Numbered from the stretch's first letter, positions 7,199 through 16,367 are shown. The stretch is 55,213 nt of DNA from CAYNJF01 sp964351745 (GCA_964351745.1 CAYGPI010000007.1:1-55213), one strand, 5' to 3'. The notes: generated from the sequence alone by a model not told the origin. Made by a program: numbers and translations.

Positions 7199-9816
7199 GT
7201 TTTGATCTTAAACATCCACCGGAGCCTGATTCTAGGTTATATGCTTTTATCAAGGAATCTTTAATAACGCTTGAGAAGCAGACTGCAATCATGGAGGTAT
7301 GGCTTGAAAATTTACAGAAGATACAGAGTTTAGAGCCATTCACTCATACGTTACAAATGATTGTTGTCGGAGCACAAACCCTACACCTTGAAAATTTTAC
7401 ACAATGTCTTGATAACATGCTTCATGTCATCACGCTGATGCACCAGAAAAAACTTTTACCAGACTCTCAAACTTTTACATTTCTATTATTATCTTTGGAT
7501 GAAAGTATCTTATGGTTAAGGCAAGCCTTAGAAGGCAAAACGAACGCGTCAAATGGTGAGCTCACTCAGCACTATCATCTTTTGATTGGAAGTAAAAATG
7601 ACATAGATGAGAGACAAACAATTGAGACCACCATTCCAATAGAGATCTTCTATGAAGAGGTTGAAGAAATCATCGATATTTTGGAATATGAAATTAGTAT
7701 CCTTGAAAGCGATCCCAACAGTAATCTAGATGAAATCAAAAGAGCACTTCATACGTTAAAGGGAAGTTCCAATTTGGTTGGCTATAAAGCTTTAGGAGAA
7801 TTCGTTCATGAGTTAGAGGATAAAATTGATAGTCAATCACAAGCAGATAATGTCCATTCAATGTCATCCTTCATTCAATATTTAAGAAGTCATGAGCAAG
7901 ATATCCTAAACAAAATTAATCTTGTCCCAACTTGGGAAATGATTCTAGCGCAACCTCAAACAAACTATATGTCTCGTCAAGAAAGAGGGATAGCTGTACA
8001 CTCACCGTATGAATCTAGTGAGAGGCTACGAATATCACTAAATGATATTGAATCTTTTGGCCAACTTGCTGCAACGACAAATATCAAAAGTGCTTACATC
8101 TCCTTGCAAATGAAATCGATAAAACATTTGACGAAAAGTATGAGTGAAGCTATGGATCGCTTGGATGAGCAAGCAAAAGCTGTTCAACTGCAAGCCAATA
8201 CAATGGTTGGGAGCTCTGCATTAATATCGACATCAGAGTATGATTTTGATGCTCTAGAAATGGATAGATACACACAACTACAACATCATGTTCAGGAAAT
8301 TCAAGATATCAATGCATCTCTTTTTTTGCTACATGATGATATAACACAAGAAATTAATCATATAGAAGATTCTTTACGAGAGCAAAGTTATGCTGTCAAG
8401 GGATTGGAGGAAGGATTGAGACATGTCCGTATGGTTTCGTTTGACATGCTCATTCCTCGACTGTCTGAGATTGTAAATAATTTGAGTACAGAGCTTAAAA
8501 AGGAAATTGATTTTAAGGTCATAGAAGCTGAAGGGGTGCTTGATCGCAGTGTTTTAGAGAGATTAATGATCCCTTTGGAGCATATGCTAAGAAATGCTAT
8601 CGATCATGGTCTTGAAACAAGTGCACAGCGTTTGAGCAAGGGAAAGCCTTCGAGAGGTAGCATTGCTATTTCAATGAAACGCCAAGGACCTCATATCATT
8701 ATTATGATGAGAGATGATGGATGTGGGTTAGACTTAGAGTCAATCAAAGAGCGTGCCTTGTTAGGAAAATGGTGGGTTAAAGAAAGAGAGCCAACACCAG
8801 ATGAGCTAATAAAATTTATTTTTCAACCAGGATTTTCAACAGCTCAGACAAAAACGATAGTATCTGGACGAGGTATTGGCATGGATGTCGTTCATACTGA
8901 GATAAAAAAAATGGGTGGACACCTTCGTGTTAAAACAGCGAAAGATGTTGGTACTCAATTTGTCATTCGTTTACCATTTACGTCATCTTTAAATAAAGCA
9001 TTGATACTAAAAATTCAAGGTGTGCTATACGGAGTTTTAAGATCAAATTTAAAAGCGATCACTCGGGTTTCAGTGGCTGAGTTAAAATCTCTGCTCCATG
9101 ACGGCGCCGTTTACCGTTATATGAACCAAGACTATGTGCTTATGGATGCTGGAGAGCGCTTAGGCTTGTTCAGCTTTGAGCAGCAGCACTTGACTAAAAA
9201 ATATATGCCAGTTCTGCTTATGGAAATTCAAGAAACTCGTTTAGCATTCATTGTGGACCATGTGGTTGGTACGAGAGAGATTTTGCTAAAATCTCTTGGT
9301 CCGCAAATGAGGCATATGCCAATTTTTATTGGAGCTAGCGTCATGGGGGACGGGGAGATTATATTAATGCTGGATCCATTTGGGTTAGTTGATGATTCTG
9401 TCGATCTTTCTGTGCATGCTGAGCGACAAGAATCTGTGGGCAAGAAGGTCTTAGTGATTGATGACTCTATCACAGTAAGAAAGGTGACATCAGGCTTGTT
9501 AAGAAGGCATTCTTTTGAGGTTGAGACCGCAAAGGATGGTATGGATGCTGTCGAAATCATGAAACAAATTTCGCCTGATTGCATTTTGTTAGATTTGGAA
9601 ATGCCTCGTATGGATGGATTTTCTTTTTTGAAGTGGCTTAGATCTCAGCCCCAATATAAGAAAACGCCAGTGATTGTCATTTCATCGCGATCGCTAGATA
9701 AATATAAGCGGCAAGTTTACGATTTAGGGGCAGATTATTTCATGTCAAAGCCATTTCAAGAAAGTGAGCTTATTTCTTTTGTCGATTATCTGACAGGGCT
9801 TAAGCGTGACGAATAA
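7195..9816 (+). CDS. chpA: ChpA-type hybrid chemotaxis histidine kinase (compact form)
   Basis: An 873-residue CheA-like kinase. The order is: an N-terminal helical region (1-150, possibly a degenerate Hpt), one clear Hpt domain with R-A-L-H-T-L-K-G (phospho-acceptor His186), and a linker. Then come the dimerisation/ATPase region (N box around H463-N467, 'DDGCGLD', 'GRGIGMDVV'), a CheW-like domain (about 595-735) and a C-terminal receiver domain with acceptor Asp800 in 'CILLDLEMPRMDG'. Pseudomonas ChpA is about 2,500 residues with many Hpt-like domains, so this is a reduced version. It controls type IV pilus motility in relatives. With no pilG or pilH nearby, the fused receiver may be the only local phosphate acceptor. 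It overlaps pilJ by 4 bases and chpC by 11. Confidence 0.93.
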   Translation: MSFDLKHPPEPDSRLYAFIKESLITLEKQTAIMEVWLENLQKIQSLEPFTHTLQMIVVGAQTLHLENFTQCLDNMLHVITLMHQKKLLPDSQTFTFLLLSLDESILWLRQALEGKTNASNGELTQHYHLLIGSKNDIDERQTIETTIPIEIFYEEVEEIIDILEYEISILESDPNSNLDEIKRALHTLKGSSNLVGYKALGEFVHELEDKIDSQSQADNVHSMSSFIQYLRSHEQDILNKINLVPTWEMILAQPQTNYMSRQERGIAVHSPYESSERLRISLNDIESFGQLAATTNIKSAYISLQMKSIKHLTKSMSEAMDRLDEQAKAVQLQANTMVGSSALISTSEYDFDALEMDRYTQLQHHVQEIQDINASLFLLHDDITQEINHIEDSLREQSYAVKGLEEGLRHVRMVSFDMLIPRLSEIVNNLSTELKKEIDFKVIEAEGVLDRSVLERLMIPLEHMLRNAIDHGLETSAQRLSKGKPSRGSIAISMKRQGPHIIIMMRDDGCGLDLESIKERALLGKWWVKEREPTPDELIKFIFQPGFSTAQTKTIVSGRGIGMDVVHTEIKKMGGHLRVKTAKDVGTQFVIRLPFTSSLNKALILKIQGVLYGVLRSNLKAITRVSVAELKSLLHDGAVYRYMNQDYVLMDAGERLGLFSFEQQHLTKKYMPVLLMEIQETRLAFIVDHVVGTREILLKSLGPQMRHMPIFIGASVMGDGEIILMLDPFGLVDDSVDLSVHAERQESVGKKVLVIDDSITVRKVTSGLLRRHSFEVETAKDGMDAVEIMKQISPDCILLDLEMPRMDGFSFLKWLRSQPQYKKTPVIVISSRSLDKYKRQVYDLGADYFMSKPFQESELISFVDYLTGLKRDE

Positions 9817-10243
9817 ATCAATCAAATGTGTTCAATGTTACTCTTTTGGTCAGACATACTTGTTTGTAGCACAGAGTGTTAAAGCGATTTTGCCACTTAG
9901 AGCATATTATGCTAAGACAGCTTTAGCCTGGCACTTGGGGGAGATTGAGTGGGACGGTATTAAGGTGCCTGTCATCAATCTATCGAAATCAGAAGCGTTA
10001 AATGACACTTTGCCTCATAGTCATATGATGATTATTCAGTGTTTAGGAGGCACGAGCCAAACTTATGTTGCCATTGTGATCGCACAAATTGCTAGGCCAA
10101 TTGATATCAGCGAGCAATCACTGGAGTTTAATGGTGAGCCTTGTGGGTTTGCTTATCCCGTGAAAGGCTCACTGATGATGGGAGAGATCGTTGATCTGAA
10201 GCAGCTGTCTATCGAGTTAAGAGCCCATCATATTATGAATTAG
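9806..10243 (+). CDS. chpC: ChpC-like CheW-domain adaptor
   Basis: A 145-residue single CheW-like domain ('YSFGQTYLFVAQSVKAILP' near the start, 'GEIEWDGIKVPVINL' in the middle). It is likely a second adaptor for the Chp array. The position as last gene, overlapping chpA by 11 bases, matches Pseudomonas chpC. The methyltransferase pilK and methylesterase chpB that normally lie between chpA and chpC are absent. The stop overlaps the 3' end of the leftward gene at 10233 by 11 bases. Confidence 0.82.
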   Translation: MTNKSIKCVQCYSFGQTYLFVAQSVKAILPLRAYYAKTALAWHLGEIEWDGIKVPVINLSKSEALNDTLPHSHMMIIQCLGGTSQTYVAIVIAQIARPIDISEQSLEFNGEPCGFAYPVKGSLMMGEIVDLKQLSIELRAHHIMN

Positions 10244-11318
10244 GACTACAAGAAGGCGAGCCTTTGCGCTTGCGTAGCAAATCCTTTCCTACACTCACTC
10301 TTGCGCGAGCCATTTTCTCAAGGGTTAATCCGCTAACAGGTGTGTTGCCTGTGACAAGTTTTTGAAAGCCATAACGATGCATGATTTGCTTAACCGTCTC
10401 ACCTTTGTTTCCAACTTTAGCTTGCCTTGCATGCTTTAAAACATCTTGTGAATCATAGTATGCATCCGTTAGTAAAATAGGACGCGCGCCTTGCATCCAC
10501 GGATGGGCATAAGCTTCTTGAACTTCCTTGACGGTTAACCGGCTAGCTTGTTGTAATAGATATGGTGGTAATCTACCGACCTTAAGATGCTTAATATTTG
10601 GATCCCCTTGATCGCAGATCTTATCTTTTTCTTTGACAAAGTCGCTTTCTTTAAATTGATTGAAGATAGTATCTCCTCGCTCAATGAAATAGGATAAAGC
10701 GTGTAGGCCTTGGATAGGGCATGAAAACATTTCTGCCATGGTGATAGTCGAAGTTTTAATAATGGAGACAGGAAGATTTGGATAATGTATTTCTGCATAA
10801 AGTTTGAGGGTTGGCAACATATGATGAAAGCCATCTTTCACATCCACATTCAGCCCGTTAGCGGCATCATAAATAAAAATATTTAAGGCATTCCCGCAAT
10901 GTCGAATATAAACTGGTACAACATGAACACCAATCGCTGTGTTGTAGTGAGAAGGCTCCCCTTTCTTTATTTTTAGTAAAAGCTTAATATTTTCGTTTTC
11001 CGCAAGAGGACCGATGGTTTCTAGCTTTGCTTGCAATAGTGGGAATTCGCTTTTGTCTTCAAGAAAATGAACGTTGGTTAAATCAAAATTGTTATTATCT
11101 CTTAGCGCATAGCTTGATAATTGATCACGAATCAGGAATTCAATATCTTCAGTGGTTAGATATTGATTCGTATCGGCATAGCAAAGGTTTGTATTAATCT
11201 CAGCTTTTTGGCCGTAGTAGTGAATGATGGCTAATCTCTTTTGAAGAGATTCTAGAGATATCTCTGCTTGTTCGGGATTATCAGAGTAGCTTGGAAAAAA
11301 ATAATTGAATAGACTCAT
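10233..11318 (-). CDS. Hypothetical protein with YopJ-family-like catalytic triad (candidate effector acetyltransferase)
   Basis: A 361-residue protein with no signal peptide or membrane segment. Residues 130-155 (I-G-V-H-V-V-P-V-Y-I ... I-F-I-Y-D-A-A-N) and 196-212 (M-F-S-C-P-I-Q-G-L-H-A-L) resemble the YopJ family, in which a His, an acidic residue on the next strand and a Cys form the triad. Here they are His132, Asp151 and Cys200. The His-to-acid spacing of 19 equals that recalled for YopJ (H109/E128) and for PopP2, which also uses Asp. YopJ proteins are secreted serine/threonine/lysine acetyltransferases acting on host signalling proteins. The C-terminal third (240-361) is unrecognised. 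A weak extended -10 (TGATACAAT) lies upstream, with no clear ribosome site. The function is inferred from motif spacing only. Confidence 0.5.
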   Translation of the reverse strand: MSLFNYFFPSYSDNPEQAEISLESLQKRLAIIHYYGQKAEINTNLCYADTNQYLTTEDIEFLIRDQLSSYALRDNNNFDLTNVHFLEDKSEFPLLQAKLETIGPLAENENIKLLLKIKKGEPSHYNTAIGVHVVPVYIRHCGNALNIFIYDAANGLNVDVKDGFHHMLPTLKLYAEIHYPNLPVSIIKTSTITMAEMFSCPIQGLHALSYFIERGDTIFNQFKESDFVKEKDKICDQGDPNIKHLKVGRLPPYLLQQASRLTVKEVQEAYAHPWMQGARPILLTDAYYDSQDVLKHARQAKVGNKGETVKQIMHRYGFQKLVTGNTPVSGLTLEKMARARVSVGKDLLRKRKGSPSCSPNS

Positions 11319-11354
11319 GTGATAAAGCTAAATAAGGTAGTTTAAATGAGGGGG

Positions 11355-11363
11355 ATTGTATCA
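11355..11363 (-). promoter_or_regulatory. Possible extended -10 promoter element for the YopJ-like gene
   Basis: On the minus strand the bases read TGATACAAT, a TGn plus a one-mismatch -10 hexamer, 37 bases before the start codon. No good -35 is visible at the right distance. Confidence 0.3.
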
Positions 11364-11408
11364 AAACAAAAAGAAAAATACCTAGAAATTTTATTTTAAG
11401 TAGACAAC

Positions 11409-12134
11409 TTACAAATAGTCGCCAAAATTTGACTGTATCGCTGCCAAGCTAGCTATCGTTGCTGTTTCGGTTCTTAATATGCGTTGCCCAAGGTGACAAA
11501 TATGAATATTAAGAGAGCCAATCAACTTTATCTCTGGCTCGCTGAACCCACTTTCTGGACCAAGAATGACTTTGATGGATTGTTCCAAGGGGTTAATTTG
11601 TTTTAAACTTTTATCTGCATGAGGGTTGAAGCAGATAGTTGCTCCTTTAAAAGGTTGGTTGATCCATGTTTCAAGAGTTTGTGGTGCATGTAGAATTGGA
11701 ATAGTGTTTCTTCCTGACTGCTCACAAGCAGCAATAATAATTTTTTGCCAATGGCTCAATTTATTTTCTAGCCTATCTTCTTTTAATTTAATGAGCGAGT
11801 TTTGTGTTATTAAGGGTGTTATCTCGTTCACACCACATTCAACAGCTTTTTGAATGATCCAATCCATCCGATCGTTTCTGGCAAGTCCTTGACCTAAATG
11901 GATGTGGATATTGGACTCAACAGATTTAAAGGTTTTGCTGGTCACTACAGCAGTTAAATGCTTGCCTTCAATATGTACCGTTGCCCCATAAACGTGATTA
12001 TCTCCGCAAAAAATCTCAATCGTCTGTCCTGATTTAAGCCGCAAAACATTGATGCAATGCTGGGCGGCCTTTTTATCAAGTGTGATGTTGTCATGTAATG
12101 AGATTGGATTCGAGTAATAGATCCTGGTGATCAC
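11409..12134 (-). CDS. rsmE: 16S rRNA (uracil-1498-N3) methyltransferase
   Basis: A 241-residue SPOUT-class methyltransferase that methylates N3 of U1498 in 16S rRNA using SAM. The C-terminal knot region has the family signatures V-I-L-G-P-E-S-G-F (189-197) and L-G-Q-R-I-L-R-T-E-T-A (about 215-225). The N-terminal PUA-like region starts 'RIYYSNPISL', the usual beginning, which supports the start at 12134 even though it overlaps metF by 44 bases. Length is normal. It lies last in the leftward metF-rsmE pair, so it is probably co-transcribed with metF. Confidence 0.95.
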   Translation of the reverse strand: MITRIYYSNPISLHDNITLDKKAAQHCINVLRLKSGQTIEIFCGDNHVYGATVHIEGKHLTAVVTSKTFKSVESNIHIHLGQGLARNDRMDWIIQKAVECGVNEITPLITQNSLIKLKEDRLENKLSHWQKIIIAACEQSGRNTIPILHAPQTLETWINQPFKGATICFNPHADKSLKQINPLEQSIKVILGPESGFSEPEIKLIGSLNIHICHLGQRILRTETATIASLAAIQSNFGDYL

Positions 12135-12981
12135 GAACAGGCCTGCCTAATTTAAGAGAGTCGCAAATTTGTAGAGTCGCTTGTGCCTCATTGAGCGTAT
12201 AAAAATGAAGCCCACGAGCGCCGTGTTGCAGCAAATCATCGCACATCCGACTAACAAAATCAATCCCGAACGCTTGCAGAGAGTTTGGGCAATCTTGGTA
12301 ATCTTCTAAAGTTCTTCTGAGCCATTGGGGCATATCAGCACCACATCGACTCGAAAATTGGACAAGGCGCTGAAACTGAGTAATCGGCATAATCCCTGGA
12401 ATAATTGGAATATTGATTTGGTGTTTTTCGCATTCATTTAGGAAATGATAGAAAGCATCAGCATTATAGAAATATTGAGTAATCGCTGAATTAGCGCCAG
12501 CCTGTACTTTTTGAACAAAATGTAAAAAATCTTGCTTTGCAGACGTTGATTCTGGATGAATATCCGGATAGCAAGCAACTTCTATCCAGAAGGATTGGTT
12601 AAAGTTTTTCCTGACAAAGCTGACAAGCTCATGGGCATATTGAAATTCATTAGTTGCCTGTTGTTGCTCTGGTATGTCGCCTCGAAGAATAACCAAGCGA
12701 TCAACACCATGCTTTTGATAATGACTTAAAATATCTAAGAGCTGTTGTTTTGAAATATCGATACATGATAAGTGAGGGGCTGTGTTAATTGTTGTTGCTT
12801 TTTTTAGTAAAGCCACTGTTTCAATGGTTCTTTCTCGAGTTGTACCACCTGCACCGAAGGTGACAGAAAAAAAATCTGGATTTAAAAGTTTAAGACTCTT
12901 AGCTGTGGCTAATAACTTATTTTCACCATTTGAACTTTTAGGAGGAAAAAATTCAAAACTTACTTGTCGTTGGGTATCCAT
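12091..12981 (-). CDS. metF: 5,10-Methylenetetrahydrofolate reductase
   Basis: A flavoprotein that reduces methylene-THF to methyl-THF for methionine synthesis. It starts 'QVSFEFFPPKS', with the catalytic Glu motif, followed by 'FSVTFGAGGTTRERT' and 'LVILRGDIP', all family landmarks. The open frame extends to a GTG at 13008, but a TGATATAAT element at 13014-13022 would put the transcript start at about that GTG. The ATG at 12981 gives a 296-residue protein of normal length, and I prefer it; neither start has a good ribosome site. It lies downstream of ahcY but is separated from it by a terminator. Its product feeds the same methionine/SAM cycle as metK and ahcY. Confidence 0.93.
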   Translation of the reverse strand: MDTQRQVSFEFFPPKSSNGENKLLATAKSLKLLNPDFFSVTFGAGGTTRERTIETVALLKKATTINTAPHLSCIDISKQQLLDILSHYQKHGVDRLVILRGDIPEQQQATNEFQYAHELVSFVRKNFNQSFWIEVACYPDIHPESTSAKQDFLHFVQKVQAGANSAITQYFYNADAFYHFLNECEKHQINIPIIPGIMPITQFQRLVQFSSRCGADMPQWLRRTLEDYQDCPNSLQAFGIDFVSRMCDDLLQHGARGLHFYTLNEAQATLQICDSLKLGRPVRDHQDLLLESNLIT

Positions 12982-13013
12982 GGGCACATCCGTGTCAATG
13001 ATCTTCACTTAAG

Positions 13014-13022
13014 ATTATATCA
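13014..13022 (-). promoter_or_regulatory. metF: Probable extended -10 promoter of metF-rsmE
   Basis: The minus strand reads TGATATAAT, a perfect -10 hexamer with a TGn extension. It lies between the ahcY terminator and metF, giving metF-rsmE its own promoter. A transcript from here would start at about 13008. Confidence 0.5.
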
Positions 13023-13084
13023 AATGATAGGTGCATTGCCTAAGATTTACAAAAGTCAAATGAGGAGGCGTTAAAAACGCATAT

Positions 13085-13124
13085 GAAAAAAGAGCCAGAA
13101 AGAAAAATGGCCTTCTTTCTGGCT
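13085..13124 (-). terminator. Rho-independent terminator of metK-ahcY
   Basis: A 12-base-pair perfect stem (13093-13104 with 13113-13124, sequence AGCCAGAAAGAA and its complement) with an 8-base loop. On the minus strand it is followed by a run of six Ts. It lies 14 bases after the ahcY stop. Confidence 0.92.
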
Positions 13125-13137
13125 ACGATGCGTAATT

Positions 13138-14448
13138 TTAGTAGCGATAATGTTCGGGTTTGAATGGCCCGGAAACATTAATGTTTAGATATTCTGCTTG
13201 CTCTTTTGTTAATTTAGTAAGCTTGGCACCTATTCTTTCAAGGTGCAGGCTAGCAACTTTCTCATCTAAATGCTTTGGTAGGCAGACAACTTCGATTTTA
13301 TAGTTGTCAGTATTTTTCCAAAGTTCAATTTGAGCAAGGACTTGGTTGGTAAAAGAGTTAGACATCACAAAACTTGGGTGACCGGTTGCACAGCCTAAAT
13401 TAACAAGGCGGCCTTCGGCAAGAACAATGATTCGCTTGCCGTCAGGGAAGATAACATGGTCGACTTGAGGTTTAATATTTTCCCATTCATATTTCCGTAA
13501 GGATTCTATTTCAATCTCGGAATCAAAGTGGCCGATGTTTGAAACAATTGCTTGATCTTTCATGGCTTTCATATGGTCATGAGTAATCACACTCTTGTTG
13601 CCTGTTGCGGTGACAAAAATATCACCTATGGATGCTGCCTCATCCATCGTCACGACGCGATAACCTTCCATCGCGGCTTGTAGAGCACAAATAGGATCAA
13701 CTTCTGTGACTAAAATAGTTGCACCAAGTCCTCTGAAGGCTTGAGCACATCCTTTACCAACATCACCATAACCAAGTACAACAGCAATTTTCCCTGCAAT
13801 CATGACATCGGTGGCGCGTTTAATGCCATCAACAAGAGATTCTCTGCAGCCGTATAGGTTATCAAATTTTGATTTAGTAACGGAATCGTTAACATTGATT
13901 GCAGGAACTTTTAGCTCACCTTTGCGTGCCATCTCACAAAGTCGAAGAACACCGGTTGTTGTTTCCTCAGAAATACCTTTAATGTCTTTTAATAGCTCCG
14001 GGTATTTTTCATGCATGATTTTAGTTAAGTCACCACCATCATCAAGAATAAGGTTCGGGCGCCAGTTATTTGGCCCAGAAATGGTCTGCTCTATACACCA
14101 CCAAAATTCATCATCGGTTTCACCTTTTTTGGCAAAGACAGGGATGCCTTTAGCGGCCATGGCAGCAGCAGCGTGGTCTTGAGTTGAAAAAATATTGCAA
14201 GAAGACCATCTTAGCTCTGCGCCAAGCTCTATAAGCGTCTCCATGAGAACTGCTGTTTGAACGGTCATATGCAGACAACCGACAATACGAGCTCCTTTTA
14301 AGGGTTGACTAGCTTTGTATTCTTTACGTAATGCCATTAACCCTGGCATCTCAGTTTCAGCGATAGAAATTTCTTTTCGGCCCCATTCAGCCAATTTAAT
14401 ATCATCTATCCAGAAATCATGTTCTATGTTTTGTGCAGTCATTGGCAT
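13138..14448 (-). CDS. ahcY: Adenosylhomocysteinase (SAH hydrolase)
   Basis: A 436-residue enzyme that splits S-adenosylhomocysteine into homocysteine and adenosine, removing the inhibitory product of SAM-dependent methylation. It has the NAD-binding motif G-D-V-G-K-G-C-A (about residues 223-230), the substrate-domain 'NVNDSVTKSKFDN', and the family's C-terminal 'F-K-P-E-H-Y-R-Y'. The start at 14448 has AAGGGA six bases upstream. It follows metK by 10 bases, so metK and ahcY form one operon ended by the hairpin at 13085-13124. Using AhcY rather than the Pfs/LuxS route is typical of Pseudomonas- and Coxiella-type bacteria. Confidence 0.98.
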   Translation of the reverse strand: MPMTAQNIEHDFWIDDIKLAEWGRKEISIAETEMPGLMALRKEYKASQPLKGARIVGCLHMTVQTAVLMETLIELGAELRWSSCNIFSTQDHAAAAMAAKGIPVFAKKGETDDEFWWCIEQTISGPNNWRPNLILDDGGDLTKIMHEKYPELLKDIKGISEETTTGVLRLCEMARKGELKVPAINVNDSVTKSKFDNLYGCRESLVDGIKRATDVMIAGKIAVVLGYGDVGKGCAQAFRGLGATILVTEVDPICALQAAMEGYRVVTMDEAASIGDIFVTATGNKSVITHDHMKAMKDQAIVSNIGHFDSEIEIESLRKYEWENIKPQVDHVIFPDGKRIIVLAEGRLVNLGCATGHPSFVMSNSFTNQVLAQIELWKNTDNYKIEVVCLPKHLDEKVASLHLERIGAKLTKLTKEQAEYLNINVSGPFKPEHYRY

Positions 14449-14458
14449 TTGAATTCCC

Positions 14459-15616
14459 TTATCCTAGTGCATCTTGTTTTAAATCGTCGGCTTTATCTGT
14501 TCTTTCCCATGTAAAATTAGCATTGCTTCGACCAAAATGCCCATACGTTGCACTTGGTAGATAAATAGGGTTAAGCAAGTCAAGCATCTCAATGATGCCG
14601 CGAGGTCTAAGATCAAAGTGTCTGCGCACGAGTTCAACTAATTTGGACTCTTCAACTCTACCTGTCCCAAAAGTTTCAACAAAGATAGAAGTTGGCTCTG
14701 CAACGCCAATGGCATAAGAAATTTGCACTTCACATCTGTCAGCAAGCCCTGCAGCAACAATGTTTTTAGCAACATAACGAGCAGCATAAGCACCAGAGCG
14801 ATCAACTTTAGAAGGATCTTTCCCTGACATAGCGCCACCACCATGTCTTGCCATGCCACCATAGGTGTCGACAATAATCTTTCGTCCGGTTAAGCCACAA
14901 TCTGCTTGTGGTCCACCTAAAACAAAACGCCCGGTAGGATTAATGTGGAAAGCCGTGTTTTTATCAAGCCAATGTGCTGGAAGCACTGGCTTAATAATCT
15001 CTTCCATAACTCCTTCCACTAATTGGCCATGATCGACGTCTTCGAGATGCTGGGTTGATAAAACAACGGCGTCGATGCCTACTGGCTTGTCATTTTCATA
15101 TCGAAAAGTGATTTGACTTTTGGCATCAGGCATTAACCATGGCAATACCTTATCTTTTCTAACTTGAGCTTGTCGTTTGACTAATCGGTGTGCATAGAAA
15201 ATAGGTGCCGGCATGAGCACTTCAGTTTCGTTGCTAGCATAACCAAACATCAAACCTTGATCGCCTGCGCCTTGTTCTTTGCTGACACTACTATCAACGC
15301 CTTGAGCGATGTCTAGGGATTGTTTGCCGATGCAGGTTAAAACTGCACATGATTGACTATCAAAGCCACCGTGATCTGTATAACCAATTTTTTCTATGAT
15401 GCTTCTTACAACACTTTCTATCTCAACATGGGCTTTGGTCGTGATTTCTCCACCAACTAAGACCATGCCAGTGCTGACAAATGTTTCGCAAGCAACTCGC
15501 GAATTTGGATCTTGTTTTAGTATTTCATCAAGGACGGCGTCAGATATCTGATCAGCGACTTTGTCAGGATGTCCTTCAGAGACAGACTCAGAAGTGAACA
15601 CATTTTTTTTTGTCAT
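14459..15616 (-). CDS. metK: S-adenosylmethionine synthetase
   Basis: Makes SAM from methionine and ATP. Recognised by the N-terminal 'FTSESVSEGHPDKVADQ', the central 'GAGDQGLMFGYA' and the C-terminal 'GGGAMSGKDPSKVDRSGAY'. The frame opens at 15637, but the ATG at 15616 is preceded at 5 bases by AGAGGA and gives the usual M-T-K-K-N-V-F-T-S-E-S start, for 385 residues. It is the first gene of the metK-ahcY operon and diverges from the thioredoxin-like gene at 15749. I see no SAM riboswitch structure in the 130-base leader region. Confidence 0.98.
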   Translation of the reverse strand: MTKKNVFTSESVSEGHPDKVADQISDAVLDEILKQDPNSRVACETFVSTGMVLVGGEITTKAHVEIESVVRSIIEKIGYTDHGGFDSQSCAVLTCIGKQSLDIAQGVDSSVSKEQGAGDQGLMFGYASNETEVLMPAPIFYAHRLVKRQAQVRKDKVLPWLMPDAKSQITFRYENDKPVGIDAVVLSTQHLEDVDHGQLVEGVMEEIIKPVLPAHWLDKNTAFHINPTGRFVLGGPQADCGLTGRKIIVDTYGGMARHGGGAMSGKDPSKVDRSGAYAARYVAKNIVAAGLADRCEVQISYAIGVAEPTSIFVETFGTGRVEESKLVELVRRHFDLRPRGIIEMLDLLNPIYLPSATYGHFGRSNANFTWERTDKADDLKQDALG

Positions 15617-15748
15617 AACTTTCCTCTTAAGCTCCATAAAATTCCTTTAAGAACCAGTTGCGAGAGAGGTCAGGTTAGCAGATTAAGAGAAATCTGACCA
15701 GTTAGTCGTTATGATAGTAGTCCCTATGACTTGATAAGGAAATAAATT

Positions 15749-16303
15749 ATGGCTCTAACTGAAACGCCCGTATGCGATTTTGGTATACCCGCACCTTCTT
15801 TTGAATTAAAAGATTGTTTTAACCAGAGTATTTCTAGTGCAAAAGTTCAGGGAGAGCACGGGTTGCTTGTTGTTTTTATGTGCAATCACTGCCCATATGT
15901 TAAGGCTATTTTACCACGATTAGTTGATGAGATAGGTCTCATTCAATCACTCGGTATTGGCTGTGTTGCGATTAGTTCAAATGATCCCATTGAGTATCCA
16001 GAGGATAATTTGCAAAATATGAAAAAAATAGCTGAGCAATTTAACTTTAGCTTTCCTTATTGCCTTGATAGTACCCAACAAGTGGCTAAAGACTATCAAG
16101 CTGTTTGTACACCTGATTTTTTTGGGTATAATTCTAACTTGGAGCTTCAATATCGTGGCCGTTTTGATAGTAGTGGCCGACAAGCTTCTGATGAAAATAC
16201 CAAGCGCGAGTTATTAGATGCCATGACAATGATTGCTCAAACTGGTCAAGGGCCTAAGTCACAAATCCCAAGTATGGGGTGTTCAATTAAATGGACTAAA
16301 TAG
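15749..16303 (+). CDS. Thioredoxin-like/AhpC-TSA family protein with CNHC motif
   Basis: A 184-residue redoxin-fold protein. The redox motif is C-N-H-C-P-Y at Cys45-Cys48, in place of the thioredoxin CGPC. Family members of this size and motif ('vFMCNHCPYVKAI ... YPEDN ... DSTQ') are widespread thioredoxin-family proteins of poorly defined role. There is no signal peptide, so it is presumably cytosolic. An AAGGAAA lies before the ATG. It is a single gene between the divergent metK and tkt, which has its own promoter. Confidence 0.87.
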   Translation: MALTETPVCDFGIPAPSFELKDCFNQSISSAKVQGEHGLLVVFMCNHCPYVKAILPRLVDEIGLIQSLGIGCVAISSNDPIEYPEDNLQNMKKIAEQFNFSFPYCLDSTQQVAKDYQAVCTPDFFGYNSNLELQYRGRFDSSGRQASDENTKRELLDAMTMIAQTGQGPKSQIPSMGCSIKWTK

Positions 16304-16358
16304 CCTTAGGAGCTAATGCCAAATGATGGTTGTCTGGCTAGGGAGATGTGGGAGGGGA

Positions 16359-16367
16359 TGTTATAAT
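16359..16367 (+). promoter_or_regulatory. tkt: Extended -10 promoter upstream of tkt
   Basis: TGTTATAAT, a perfect -10 with TGn extension, 52 bases before the tkt ATG. The TTGTCT at 16330 is too far away (26-base spacer) to act as its -35. Confidence 0.5.

Noticed and set aside
15617..15748. SAM riboswitch in the metK leader
   Set aside because: No matching multi-stem structure or terminator/anti-terminator pair could be seen.
16330..16367. TTGTCT as -35 of the tkt promoter
   Set aside because: The spacer of 26 bases is too long for sigma-70; only the extended -10 is retained.
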